From: Omnitrophica WOR_2 bacterium RBG_13_41_10
GTDB lineage: Bacteria; Omnitrophota; Gorgyraeia; Gygaellales; Profunditerraquicolaceae
Direction of reading: 5' to 3'
NCBI GenBank assembly: GCA_001805465.1
Contig: MHGH01000015.1
Coordinates: forward strand, 97,768 to 123,804
DNA: 26,037 nucleotides
Part shown: one piece after another, positions 1 to 8,895 of the stretch
How positions within the stretch are numbered: position 1 is the stretch's first letter
How the letters are laid out: the number at the start of each line of letters is the position of its first letter
Notes under the pieces: model-generated
The model's input: the letters and a program-made list of their open reading frames with translations, nothing else
Databases searched by the model: none
Told to the model about the DNA's origin: nothing
Translations under genes and position numbers: made by a program

Positions 1-137
1 TGCCTACAGATCCATAAAGATGTAGCTTCCAGCAAAAAGATATTTTCCCGCCACTAATTAATACCACAATATATGCCTATTATTACCTTTCTTAACCACT
101 AGTCCTTGTATTTCATTAAGTTAGGGAAATTTTTATC

Positions 138-166
138 TTGACAAGAAAGATAATTTTATCTATACT
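138..166 (+). promoter_or_regulatory. Sigma70-type promoter of the dcw cluster
   Basis: The -35 box TTGACA lies at 138-143 and the -10 box TATACT at 161-166, with an optimal 17-nt spacer. Transcription would begin near 172-174, giving a leader of about 45 nt before mraZ. This is the only promoter I can see ahead of the tightly packed genes that follow, so it probably drives most of the cluster. Positions 1-137 show no convincing gene. Confidence 0.85.
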
Positions 167-175
167 TTGGGATAC

Positions 176-202
176 AAAGTGGTTAAAAGTGGAGTAAAGT
201 GG
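176..202 (+). promoter_or_regulatory. MraZ box: three AAAGTGG repeats with 10-bp period
   Basis: Identical heptamers AAAGTGG sit at 176-182, 186-192 and 196-202, separated by 3-nt spacers (TTA, AGT), so each copy falls on the same helical face. MraZ proteins are known to bind short direct repeats with 10-bp spacing upstream of their own gene: TGGGN in E. coli and AAAGTG-type repeats in mycoplasmas. The repeats lie just downstream of the predicted start of transcription, a good place for repression by the ring-shaped MraZ oligomer. A related AAAGAGG at 203-209 is out of the 10-bp register and is better read as the mraZ ribosome binding site. Confidence 0.8.
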
Positions 203-216
203 AAAGAGGTTAAGCC

Positions 217-657
217 ATGTTTTATGGTGAATTTTTGCATTCCATAGACCGTAAAGGTCGCCTGATATTGCCTGCTAAATTTCGCGAAGTAGCAAAGTCT
301 AATTTCATAGAGAAGTTTTTTATTACCCGCGGATTAGATAAATGCCTTTTTATGTTTTCCGAAGAAGAATGGCGTATACAGGAAACAAAATTTAAATCCA
401 TTTCTTTTACTAAGCAGGAGGCGCGCACTTTTAATCGCCTGTATTTTTCCGGGGCTACGGATATTATCGCCGATAGGCAAGGAAGGATTTTGCTGCCACA
501 ATATCTTAAAGATTTTGCCGAAATTAAAAAAGATGTTGTAATCGTAGGGGTCGCTAACAGGATAGAAATCTGGTCCAAAGATAAGTGGCAGGCTTTTTAT
601 GGAAGCTCGCGGCCGTCTTTTGAAGAGATCGCTGAGAAATTAATAGATAACATTTAG
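217..657 (+). CDS. mraZ: Transcriptional regulator MraZ
   Basis: The 146-residue product is of normal MraZ length. It contains two tandem SpoVT/AbrB-like DNA-binding halves, each with the family's D-x-x-G-R core: DRKGRLILP near residues 11-19 and DRQGRILLP near 86-94. MraZ is a DNA-binding regulator encoded first in dcw clusters, where it usually represses its own operon. The ATG follows the ribosome binding site AAAGAGG by 7 nt and starts the family-typical MFYGEF N-terminus. The three-repeat element just upstream is the likely operator. The gene leads the cluster and is separated from rsmH by 15 nt. Confidence 0.96.
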   Translation: MFYGEFLHSIDRKGRLILPAKFREVAKSNFIEKFFITRGLDKCLFMFSEEEWRIQETKFKSISFTKQEARTFNRLYFSGATDIIADRQGRILLPQYLKDFAEIKKDVVIVGVANRIEIWSKDKWQAFYGSSRPSFEEIAEKLIDNI

Positions 658-672
658 TCATAAGGTTGTAAT

Positions 673-1566
673 GTGAAATCCCAATTGCACACTCCGGTAA
701 TGCTTACGGAGGTTATAGAATATTTAAATTTATCTAGCGGCAAGATTATAGTAGATGCAACAATAGGCCTAGGCGGGCATAGCCGGGCAATATTATCGCA
801 GCTTGCGCCTGGTGGCAAGCTTATCGGCATTGATCGCGATGCAGAGTCGCTAGCTTTAGCGCGCCAGAACCTGCGCGATCTAGGTAGCGGCTGTATCTTT
901 GTGCATGGAAATTTTATGGATCTCGATAATATCCTAAAAAATATAAATATTAAAAAAATAGACGGCATACTCTTTGATTTAGGTGTTTCTTCTTTTCAGT
1001 TAGAGGCCCCTGAGCGGGGGTTTAGTTTTCAGGATGAAGGACCTTTAGATATGCGCATGGATAGAAACAGTTTTATCTCCGCATACGATCTCATAAATAA
1101 TCTTACAGAGGAGGAAATATCCACCTTATTGTGGAATTTCGGGCAGGAAAAATGGCATAACCGTATTGCCAGGGTTCTAGTGACAGAAAGAGAAGCACAT
1201 CCTATTGCCACTACTGCCCAGTTAAGTAATCTCGTGGTAAGGGCCATACCTGTAAGGTACAGGCATTCCCGCCTACATGCTGCCACTAGAACTTTTCAAG
1301 CAGTGCGTATTGCCGTAAATAGAGAGCTGGAGGCCCTGGAGATAGCGATAAATAAAGCGGTTAAGCTGTTAAATAAAAATGCCAGGATATGTGTTATATC
1401 TTTTCATTCTTTAGAGGACCGTATAGTTAAATTAACTTTTCGTAAGGCAGCTAGTATGGTTGAAATAAACATTATCACCCCTAAGCCCGAGGTCGCCAAA
1501 AACGAAGAGCTAAACCACAACCCCCGCAGCCGCAGTGCGAAGCTGCGCGTTGCCGAAAAATTATAA
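673..1566 (+). CDS. rsmH: 16S rRNA (cytosine(1402)-N(4))-methyltransferase RsmH
   Basis: This 297-residue protein is RsmH (MraW), the SAM-dependent enzyme that N4-methylates C1402 in the decoding centre of 16S rRNA. The SAM-binding region shows DATIGLGGHS near residues 28-37 and GIDRD near 52-56. The family-specific PLDMRMD (about 124-130) and the C-terminal FHSLEDR signature are also present. The start is GTG at 673: the ATG two bases earlier is followed at once by a stop, and the GTG gives the conserved HTPVMLTEV N-terminus. Only a weak ribosome binding site (TAAGG) precedes it. Its place second in the cluster is standard. Confidence 0.96.
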   Translation: MKSQLHTPVMLTEVIEYLNLSSGKIIVDATIGLGGHSRAILSQLAPGGKLIGIDRDAESLALARQNLRDLGSGCIFVHGNFMDLDNILKNINIKKIDGILFDLGVSSFQLEAPERGFSFQDEGPLDMRMDRNSFISAYDLINNLTEEEISTLLWNFGQEKWHNRIARVLVTEREAHPIATTAQLSNLVVRAIPVRYRHSRLHAATRTFQAVRIAVNRELEALEIAINKAVKLLNKNARICVISFHSLEDRIVKLTFRKAASMVEINIITPKPEVAKNEELNHNPRSRSAKLRVAEKL

Positions 1567-1570
1567 TAAA

Positions 1571-1966
1571 ATGAAAATACCCAAATTTTTAGCAGCTATT
1601 TTCTTTATTACTTTATTAAGCCTGCTTTATGTCTGGCAGCAGACAGAGATTTTTCGCCTGGCTTATGCCGCCCAAAAACAACAGACATCCTTCCAGAATT
1701 TACTTGATAAAAACACCGTCTTAAGATACAATATAAAAAGAGATTCTTCTTTGACGCGTCTTGGCAATAAATTTTTTCAGCAATCTGATTTTCAGATGCC
1801 TGAGACGTATCATTTAGTACGATTGGAATATTCCAAAGGAAATATGGTTTTAAGTGAATCCCAGCCTAATAAAGAAGGTATATTGTCCCGTCTCTTTGGT
1901 ATTAAGAGGCAGGCTGAGGCCAAGACAATTAAATCCCCAAATCCGCTTGTGGTTGGTAGTTACTAA
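1571..1966 (+). CDS. ftsL: FtsL-like divisome protein
   Basis: A 131-residue protein with a short basic N-terminus (MKIPK), one membrane segment at about residues 6-22, and then a polar, helix-prone stretch that could form a coiled coil. This small bitopic architecture and the position between rsmH and ftsI are those of FtsL, which joins FtsQ and FtsB to activate FtsWI. Sequence conservation in FtsL is low, so the name rests on topology and synteny. The reading frame is open from further upstream, but the ATG at 1571, just after the rsmH stop, places the membrane segment properly. The tail after residue 100 (basic, SRLFGIKRQ) is not family-typical. Confidence 0.72.
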   Translation: MKIPKFLAAIFFITLLSLLYVWQQTEIFRLAYAAQKQQTSFQNLLDKNTVLRYNIKRDSSLTRLGNKFFQQSDFQMPETYHLVRLEYSKGNMVLSESQPNKEGILSRLFGIKRQAEAKTIKSPNPLVVGSY

Positions 1967-1994
1967 TAACCAACCTTAAATTTTATTTAAATTC

Positions 1995-3719
1995 GTGTAT
2001 ATAGTCAATCACCACCGCAGAATCAATGCGGTCTTCTTATTATTTTTTATCTTCCTTGCTTTTTGCATAGCCCGCCTTTTATTTATCCAATTCTTTCGTG
2101 CAACCTACCTTAAGGGTATTGCTAAGAAACAATACAATTTATTCGTAGAATTAGAACCCCGCAGGGGCACTATATACGATGCCAATCTTAAGCCTCAGGC
2201 AGTAAATATATCTATAGATTCCCTCTATGCAGTGCCCAATGAAATCCCCGAACTAGATAAAGAGCGGATCACCAAGAAGCTTTCCCCTATTTTAGATATG
2301 GATTATTCTTCTTTAAAAGATAAATTATATCGCCAGAAAGCTTTTATTTGGTTAGCTAGAAAAATAACTCCTGGGCAGACTGAGGCTATAAAAAAATTAA
2401 ACATAAAAGGGCTGGGCTTTCTTAAAGAAACTAAACGTTGTTATCCTAACGGGTATTTAGCCAGCCACCTAGTCGGTTTTGCCGGATTAGATAATGTGGG
2501 ATTAGAAGGGTTGGAATTGTTATATGATAGAAGCCTAAAGGGCGAAAACGGTTTTGCCTTTTTCTTGAGGGATGCCCGTCAAAAAAGATTAGACCTCTAT
2601 GAAAACATGGTTGTTCCTAAAGACGGTTATGACTTAATTTTAACTATAGATGAAGTTATACAGTATATTGCAGAACGCGAAATAGATAAGGTATACCGGG
2701 CTTATCGTGCTAATAGCGCTAGCATCATCGTGATGGATCCGCATACAGGAGCAATCCTTGCCTTGGCAAAACGGCCTACTTTTGATTTGAATGAATATGC
2801 CAAAGTCTCTAGGGCCCAGATACATGATAGTGCAATATGCGATTTATTCGAACCGGGTTCTGTATTTAAGATAGTCACAGCCTCAGCAGCCTTAGAAGAG
2901 AAAAAAGTAGTTGAAGAAGATAAATTTTTCTGTGAAAATGGCTCTTATAAGGTAGCCACGCATATACTCCACGACCATACCCCCCACGGCTGGCTTACCT
3001 TTAGGGAGGTCATTACAGAATCCAGCAATATCGGTACTACCAAGGTTGCGCAGATTTTAGGTCCCCAAACTCTCTATCGCTATGTAAGGTTATTTGGGTT
3101 TGGCGAGAAATTAGGAATTGACCTTCCGGGTGAAATCTCCGGTTCCATTAAAGAGCCCCGCCTTTGGTCCAAGGTATCTATCGGCGCGATACCCATAGGC
3201 CAGGAAGTAGGAGTTACGGCCTTGCAGTTAGTCTCGGCAGTATCGGTAATTGCTAACGGCGGGCAACTGATGAAGCCTTATCTAGTAAGAGAAATCAGGG
3301 ATAAATATGGCGAGACTATTAAAGCCATATCCCCGCAATTAATCCGTAAAGTTATTTCAATAGATACCGCCTCCAGAATGAAAAAGATACTTACCGGCGT
3401 GGTGGAGGATGGTACGGGAAAATTAGCAAAAGTCCCCGGCTTTACGGTGGCCGGCAAAACTGGAACAGCGCAAAAATTGGAACCCAACGGCGCTTATTCC
3501 CACGATAAATTTATTGCTTCATTTATAGGTTTTGCTCCGGCAGAGGATCCGGCTATTAGTGTGGTGGTTACGGTTGACGAGCCCCGGCCGTATTATTTTG
3601 GCGGCGTAGTAGCCGCACCGGTATTTAAGAATGTCGTAAGCGATACCTTGAAGTATTTAAAGACCCATCCTTCGGTGCTTGAGGCCTTAGCTTCTCATGA
3701 AACTGACAGAGATAATTAA
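1995..3719 (+). CDS. ftsI: Peptidoglycan transpeptidase FtsI / class B penicillin-binding protein
   Basis: This 574-residue class B PBP cross-links septal peptidoglycan. It has an N-terminal membrane anchor at about residues 11-34, a PBP dimerisation domain (about 50-210) and a C-terminal transpeptidase domain (about 240-550). The three catalytic motifs are present: SVFK at 289-292 (nucleophile S289), SSN at 343-345 and KTG at 488-490. No PASTA repeats follow. In the dimerisation domain the usual RGxIxDRNG reads RGTIYDANL. The start is GTG at 1995; an in-frame stop just upstream excludes an earlier start, and no strong ribosome binding site is seen. It overlaps murE by 23 bases. FtsW, its usual glycosyltransferase partner, is encoded downstream. 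Confidence 0.94.
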   Translation: MYIVNHHRRINAVFLLFFIFLAFCIARLLFIQFFRATYLKGIAKKQYNLFVELEPRRGTIYDANLKPQAVNISIDSLYAVPNEIPELDKERITKKLSPILDMDYSSLKDKLYRQKAFIWLARKITPGQTEAIKKLNIKGLGFLKETKRCYPNGYLASHLVGFAGLDNVGLEGLELLYDRSLKGENGFAFFLRDARQKRLDLYENMVVPKDGYDLILTIDEVIQYIAEREIDKVYRAYRANSASIIVMDPHTGAILALAKRPTFDLNEYAKVSRAQIHDSAICDLFEPGSVFKIVTASAALEEKKVVEEDKFFCENGSYKVATHILHDHTPHGWLTFREVITESSNIGTTKVAQILGPQTLYRYVRLFGFGEKLGIDLPGEISGSIKEPRLWSKVSIGAIPIGQEVGVTALQLVSAVSVIANGGQLMKPYLVREIRDKYGETIKAISPQLIRKVISIDTASRMKKILTGVVEDGTGKLAKVPGFTVAGKTGTAQKLEPNGAYSHDKFIASFIGFAPAEDPAISVVVTVDEPRPYYFGGVVAAPVFKNVVSDTLKYLKTHPSVLEALASHETDRDN

Positions 3720-5151
3720 GTTTTTGGATGTTGATTCTTTAACCTGCCCCTTAGAGGATTTCCAGGTAAAAGGGATAAGTTGTGATTCTAGGAAAGTTGC
3801 GGATGGTTATCTTTTTGTAGCTATCGCCGGCACAAAGGAAGATGGGCATAGATTTATTAATGAGGCAATACAGTGCGGCGCAAAAGCAGTTATCGTACAA
3901 AATAAGACCATGATTCCCCAAGAAATAACCGCGATTACGGTAGGAGATTGCCGAAGCGCCCTAGCAAAAATTAGCGCAGAGTTTTACGGAAATCCTTCCG
4001 GAAAAATAAAAGTCGTGGGTATAACCGGTACCAACGGAAAAACTACGGTATCCTATCTAATTGAAGCAATATTAAAAGAAGCAAATTATCTTCCCGCGGT
4101 TATCGGTACTGTTGAGTATCGTTTTAAAGATAAAAGAATACCTTCCCTCAATACTACTCCCGGCCCCCTAGAAATCCAATCAATGTTATCTTGGATGCTC
4201 AAAGAAGGTGCTGATTATGCGATAATGGAGGTTTCTTCGCATGCCTTAGATCAAAATAGGACTGAGGCGATTAATTTTCATTCCGCGATATTTACTAATC
4301 TTACTCAGGATCACCTAGATTATCACAAGACTAAAGAAAATTATTTTCAGGCCAAGGCCAAATTATTTAAAAATATGACTAGAGGGTCTTTTGTGATTAT
4401 TAACAATGATGACCCCTCTGGAGATAGGCTGAAAAAAATTACTGTTGCCAGAAAAATAACCTACGGAATCAAGGATGGGGCTGATATCCTTGCACGCGAT
4501 ATCCGGCTTGATATCAGTCATACAGAGTTTTCCGTCAGCGGCCTTAACCTCAAGATGCGCCTAGAGGCGCCGCTTATAGGCCGGCATAATGTGTATAATA
4601 TCTTAGCGGCGTTAGCTTGGGCAAAAGGCGAAGGGATAGATCCCGTTATTGTAAAGTCTGCCATGGAAAAATTTCCCTGCGTACCGGGTAGGCTGGAGGG
4701 CGTGGATAATAATAACGGTATTCTGATATTCGTAGATTACGCCCATACCGAAGATGCCCTGAACAACGTGATTAGAAGCTTAAGGGAGTGCACTAAAAAA
4801 AGAGTTATCGTTGTTTTTGGTTGCGGAGGCGAGCGCGATAAAACAAAAAGGCCGAAGATGGGTAGAGCCGTAACAGAATTAGCGGATTTTGCTATTATTA
4901 CCAATGATAATCCGCGTTCAGAAGATCCTGAGCAAATAATAGAGGATATTAAAAAAGGAATAACCCGGGATAATTACTGTGTTATTCCGGATAGACGAGA
5001 GGCAATAGGCAGGGCTCTGTCTTTAGCCAGAAAAGGCGATATTATATTGGTTGCAGGTAAGGGCCATGAGAGTTATCAAATACTAAAAGATAAGACTATT
5101 CCTTTTGATGACAGGCAGGCAATAAGACAATGTTTAAAGTCAATGAATTAG
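3697..5151 (+). CDS. murE: UDP-MurNAc-L-Ala-D-Glu--2,6-diaminopimelate ligase MurE
   Basis: A 484-residue Mur ligase that adds the third stem-peptide residue in the cytoplasm, using ATP. The P-loop GTNGKTT is at residues 111-117, and the lysine expected to be carbamylated is K220 in YFQAK. The substrate-selecting motif DNPR is at 404-407 (DNPRSEDP), the signature of meso-diaminopimelate ligases rather than lysine ligases. The stem peptide is therefore probably the DAP type. The ATG lies inside the end of ftsI (23-base overlap) and the 3' end overlaps murF by 22 bases, so translation is probably coupled on both sides. Confidence 0.96.
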   Translation: MKLTEIIKFLDVDSLTCPLEDFQVKGISCDSRKVADGYLFVAIAGTKEDGHRFINEAIQCGAKAVIVQNKTMIPQEITAITVGDCRSALAKISAEFYGNPSGKIKVVGITGTNGKTTVSYLIEAILKEANYLPAVIGTVEYRFKDKRIPSLNTTPGPLEIQSMLSWMLKEGADYAIMEVSSHALDQNRTEAINFHSAIFTNLTQDHLDYHKTKENYFQAKAKLFKNMTRGSFVIINNDDPSGDRLKKITVARKITYGIKDGADILARDIRLDISHTEFSVSGLNLKMRLEAPLIGRHNVYNILAALAWAKGEGIDPVIVKSAMEKFPCVPGRLEGVDNNNGILIFVDYAHTEDALNNVIRSLRECTKKRVIVVFGCGGERDKTKRPKMGRAVTELADFAIITNDNPRSEDPEQIIEDIKKGITRDNYCVIPDRREAIGRALSLARKGDIILVAGKGHESYQILKDKTIPFDDRQAIRQCLKSMN

Positions 5152-6524
5152 TAGAGGCGGCTAAGGGAAGATTATGCGGGGGGGAAAAACAGACATCCGT
5201 CGCAGGTATATCTATAGATTCCCGTACTATTAAAGCGGGTGAGGCTTTTTTAGCCATAAAGGGAGAAAATTTTGACGGGCATGATTTTATAGCTGAGGCA
5301 GTAAATAGAAAAGCTTCTTGTCTAGTAGTTAGCGAACGCAGCCGGATTAAATATTTAAAAAATAAATTAAATAGATTGTCTATAATAGAAGTAAAGGATA
5401 CAATAAAGGCTTTAGGTGATATCGCTGGTTATCAACGCCGAAAATTCAATATCCCCGTGATTGCGGTTACAGGCAGTAACGGCAAGACCACAACCAAAGA
5501 GATGATTAGTTGGGTCTTGGCAAAGAGATATAAGGTGCTAAAAAATGAAGGCACTAAGAATAATCAAATAGGCCTACCGATGGCTTTGTTAAATCTTAAA
5601 TCCCATCACCAAATCGCAGTTTTAGAAATAGGTACCAATCATTTCGGCGAAGTAGGTATTTTGAGTAAAATATGCTCTCCTAATATAGGGATTATTACCA
5701 ATATTGGCTCTTCGCATTTGGAATTTTTGCGTAACTTAAAAGGTGTCTTTAGGGAAAAATATGCTTTAATTGAAAATTTAATCCAGCCGCATATTGCAAT
5801 ACTCAATGCTGATGACAATCTCTTAATGAAAATATTGAACCAAAAAAAGACAAAACAGTTTTTTATGGGTTTTGGCATCAAGGAAAGATGCGATTTTACT
5901 GCATCCAAAGTTCAATTTAACTGGCAAGCTAAAAAATGGAGTATGCCAAGGGCAAATTTTTCGCTAAACGACAAAAAGATATTCTATCTAAAGACCTTAG
6001 GATTACATAATATATATAATGCCTTGGCAGCAATAACAACGGCGCGGATTTTTGGTATGGGATATGGAGAAATCGCCCGCGGTTTAGCCTCTTTTGAATT
6101 CCTTAAGATGCGCTTAAAATTTAGAGAATTTAATAAAATAAAATTTATTGATGATAGCTATAATTCTAATCCTGTTTCCTTAAGGTGTACCTTAGAGGTG
6201 CTAAAGAATATCAAAACAGAAGGCAGAAAAATATTTGTCATGGGAGACATGTATGAATTAGGAAAGAATCAAGCGCTGTTTCATTGTCAGGCCGGTAGGC
6301 TTGCAGCCGGCATCTGCAATACCTTGATCACTGTTGGCGAATCATCTTTACTTGCAGCCCAAGCAGCAAAAAAGCTCGGATTTAAAAAGAGCAATATCTA
6401 TACTTGCGAATCTTCCAGCGATGCAAAGAATATTCTATTCACTAAGATATCTTTAAAAAAGGATGACGTGGTATTGGTCAAAGGTTCCCGTTTGATGAAA
6501 ATGGAAAAAATATTCCAAGTTTAA
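5130..6524 (+). CDS. murF: UDP-MurNAc-tripeptide--D-alanyl-D-alanine ligase MurF
   Basis: A 464-residue Mur ligase that attaches the D-Ala-D-Ala dipeptide made by Ddl, giving UDP-MurNAc-pentapeptide. The ATP-binding motif GSNGKTTTK starts at residue 115. It is followed by GTKNNQIGLP (141-150), typical of MurF, and by DDSYNSNP (341-348) with MGDMYELG in the C-terminal domain. It overlaps murE by 22 bases and ends one base before the mraY start. Length and motif spacing are normal. Confidence 0.96.
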   Translation: MFKVNELVEAAKGRLCGGEKQTSVAGISIDSRTIKAGEAFLAIKGENFDGHDFIAEAVNRKASCLVVSERSRIKYLKNKLNRLSIIEVKDTIKALGDIAGYQRRKFNIPVIAVTGSNGKTTTKEMISWVLAKRYKVLKNEGTKNNQIGLPMALLNLKSHHQIAVLEIGTNHFGEVGILSKICSPNIGIITNIGSSHLEFLRNLKGVFREKYALIENLIQPHIAILNADDNLLMKILNQKKTKQFFMGFGIKERCDFTASKVQFNWQAKKWSMPRANFSLNDKKIFYLKTLGLHNIYNALAAITTARIFGMGYGEIARGLASFEFLKMRLKFREFNKIKFIDDSYNSNPVSLRCTLEVLKNIKTEGRKIFVMGDMYELGKNQALFHCQAGRLAAGICNTLITVGESSLLAAQAAKKLGFKKSNIYTCESSSDAKNILFTKISLKKDDVVLVKGSRLMKMEKIFQV

Positions 6525-6525
6525 T

Positions 6526-7614
6526 ATGCTATATTACCTGCTTTATCCACTGCATCACGCAATCTCTTTCTTTAATGTCTTTAGGTATATTACCTTTAGA
6601 GCTGCCATGGCTATAGTGACTAGTTTTCTGATCAGCCTGATTTTAGGCCCACCCTTAATTAGAATGCTCACCCGTTTAAAAATGACCCAGAATATAAGAA
6701 AAGAAGAAAGCCAGAAACTCTATGAACTGCATAGTAAAAAAGAGTCCACTCCCACTATGGGAGGTATCCTGATAATATTAGCGGTAGTGTTATCCACTTT
6801 GCTATGGGCAGATATACTTAATAAATATATAATTTTGGCTTTATTAAGTATTGTCTGGATGGGGATAACCGGATTTATTGATGATTACTTAAAACATATC
6901 AGAAAAAAATCCAAGGGCCTTGAAGTTACTACGAAATTAACCAGCCAGATAATTTTCGGTTTGTTGTTAGGCTCAATTCTTTTTTTGGGTCCTGAGCACA
7001 GCGCGAAGATAGACGTGCCGTTTTTAAAAGATATATTCATAGATTTAGGCACCTTTTATATACTATTTGTCATTTTGGTAATAGCCGGTACTTCTAATGC
7101 TGTAAATCTGACCGACGGTTTAGACGGCCTTGCTATAGGCAGCGTGATTATGGTAGCTTTTGCTTTTAGTATCTTAAGTTATCTATCCGGCAATATTAAT
7201 TTCAGCCGCTACTTATTTATACCCTACTTAGCCGGTAGCGGAGAATTAACCATATTTTGCGCCAGTATTCTGGGGGCAGGCCTGGGGTTTTTATGGTTTA
7301 ATTGTTATCCCGCTTCTATATTTATGGGGGATGTAGGGTCTTTGGCATTAGGGGGAGCTTTAGGGACCATCGCCGTATTAATAAAAAAAGAATTACTTTT
7401 AGTAATTGTCGGGGGCGTATTTGTTTTGGAGGCATTGTCTGTGATATTACAGGTAGCCTCTTTTCGCCTGAGAAAAAAAAGAATATTTAAAATAGCTCCG
7501 CTACACCATCATTTTCAGTTCATCGGTTGGTCAGAGAGCAAGGTAATCGTGCGGTTTTGGATTATCGCTATAATTTTTGCCCTCTTGACCTTGGTTACCT
7601 TGAAGGTAAGATAA
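6526..7614 (+). CDS. mraY: Phospho-N-acetylmuramoyl-pentapeptide transferase MraY
   Basis: A 362-residue polytopic membrane enzyme that transfers phospho-MurNAc-pentapeptide to undecaprenyl phosphate to make lipid I. About ten hydrophobic segments are visible. Catalytic landmarks include the aspartate pair D119-D120 (FIDDYLK), NLTDGLDGLA from residue 194, FMGDVGS with D269, and the histidine triplet H327-H329 in APLHHHF. The sequence STPTMGG near 74-80 is also family-typical. The ATG begins one base after the murF stop. Confidence 0.97.
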   Translation: MLYYLLYPLHHAISFFNVFRYITFRAAMAIVTSFLISLILGPPLIRMLTRLKMTQNIRKEESQKLYELHSKKESTPTMGGILIILAVVLSTLLWADILNKYIILALLSIVWMGITGFIDDYLKHIRKKSKGLEVTTKLTSQIIFGLLLGSILFLGPEHSAKIDVPFLKDIFIDLGTFYILFVILVIAGTSNAVNLTDGLDGLAIGSVIMVAFAFSILSYLSGNINFSRYLFIPYLAGSGELTIFCASILGAGLGFLWFNCYPASIFMGDVGSLALGGALGTIAVLIKKELLLVIVGGVFVLEALSVILQVASFRLRKKRIFKIAPLHHHFQFIGWSESKVIVRFWIIAIIFALLTLVTLKVR

Positions 7615-7626
7615 ATCTTAAAGAGA

Positions 7627-8895
7627 ATGAAAAACAGGCAATATTTTCAAGATAAAAAGATTTTGGTTGTAGGTCTTGGGCGTAGCGGCCTAGCCTGCGC
7701 GGATTTACTTTCTGGATTAGGGGCCAAAGTAAGCATATCCGATAATCAGGATAATGATGCTACGCGTTTAAACGCTTCAAAGTTAAAAAATAAGAACATC
7801 GGTATAGAATTAGGTAAACACTCTCAAGCATTTATAAAAGGTTCCCAGCTGGTTGTAGTTTCACCGGGTATCTTACCTTGCGCCCTACCGATAGCTTGGG
7901 CTAAAGAGCTGAATATCCCGCTAGTAAGTGAAATAGAAGTAGCCTCGATTCTGTGTCCGGCCAAGATTATTGCAGTAACTGGTTCCAACGGCAAGACCAC
8001 AGTCACTACTTTAATTGGCAAGATATTGGAAGCTCAGGGTAAAAGAGTTTTTGTCTGTGGAAATATAGGCAATCCCTTTTGCGCTGAAGTAGCTAAAATG
8101 AATGAGGGTGATTTTGTATCCTTGGAAGTAAGCTCTTTTCAACTGGAAACCATAAAGACATTTAAACCCAAGATTTCGCTTATGCTAAACCTTTGCCAAA
8201 ACCACCTGGATAGATACAGCGATCTCCAGGATTATTTTCAGGCTAAGAAGCGTATCTTTATCAATCAGGATAAGGACGACTACCTAGTTTTAAACCAAGA
8301 TGATCCTGCAGTAAAAGGAATGGCCAAAGAAGCAAGGGCAACTATCATATATTTTCGGAGTAGCGAAGATTTAAACCCCAACCAGGCCGCGGTGGTGGCA
8401 GTTGGTTCAATTTTAAACATAGAGAAAGAATTATGCCAGCAAGTATTCAGGAATTTTAAAGGGGTGGAACATCGTTTAGAGCTTGTCGGTAGTATAGGCG
8501 GTATCGAGTTTATCAATGATTCCAAAAGCACTACCGTGGATTCTACGGTTTGGGCATTAAATAATATTTCTTGCCCCATAGTTTTAATAGCCGGAGGCAA
8601 AGATAAGGGTTGCGATTATAGCGCTATTGCGGATTTAATCTCAAGAAAGGTAAAAAAAGTAATATTGATCGGCCAGGCCAAAGAAAAAATAAAAAAAGCG
8701 CTTAAAGGTCAGCTTCCTATTGGTGAGGCACCTACATTAGAGGAGGCAGTGAGGGTCTCTTTCACTGAGGCTGAATCCGGGGATTGTGTATTGCTTTCTC
8801 CTATGTGTTCCAGTTTTGACATGTTTGCCAATTACGAGGAAAGAGGGGCGGTTTTTAAAAAGACCGCGCTCGATTTAATTAAAAATGGTCCGTAG
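7627..8895 (+). CDS. murD: UDP-N-acetylmuramoyl-L-alanine--D-glutamate ligase MurD
   Basis: A 422-residue Mur ligase that adds D-glutamate to UDP-MurNAc-L-Ala. The N-terminal Rossmann-like domain reads VVGLGRSGLA (residues 14-23) and VSPGI (78-82), as in MurD. The P-loop GSNGKTT is at 119-125, and HLDRY and INDSKSTTVDS mark the central and C-terminal domains. The ATG follows AAAGAGA, the best ribosome binding site among the internal ligase genes, after a 12-base gap from mraY. Its 3' end overlaps ftsW by 11 bases. Confidence 0.96.
   Translation: MKNRQYFQDKKILVVGLGRSGLACADLLSGLGAKVSISDNQDNDATRLNASKLKNKNIGIELGKHSQAFIKGSQLVVVSPGILPCALPIAWAKELNIPLVSEIEVASILCPAKIIAVTGSNGKTTVTTLIGKILEAQGKRVFVCGNIGNPFCAEVAKMNEGDFVSLEVSSFQLETIKTFKPKISLMLNLCQNHLDRYSDLQDYFQAKKRIFINQDKDDYLVLNQDDPAVKGMAKEARATIIYFRSSEDLNPNQAAVVAVGSILNIEKELCQQVFRNFKGVEHRLELVGSIGGIEFINDSKSTTVDSTVWALNNISCPIVLIAGGKDKGCDYSAIADLISRKVKKVILIGQAKEKIKKALKGQLPIGEAPTLEEAVRVSFTEAESGDCVLLSPMCSSFDMFANYEERGAVFKKTALDLIKNGP

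Noticed and set aside
1..137. Possible gene fragments upstream of the promoter on either strand
   Set aside because: Short frames only, with stops in all of them and no recognisable motif. One plus-strand frame open from the edge to about 57 could be the end of a gene, but it is too short to judge.
1535..1570. An upstream start for the FtsL-like gene inside rsmH
   Set aside because: It would add 12 residues unlike an FtsL tail. The ATG at 1571 puts a short basic tail before the membrane segment.
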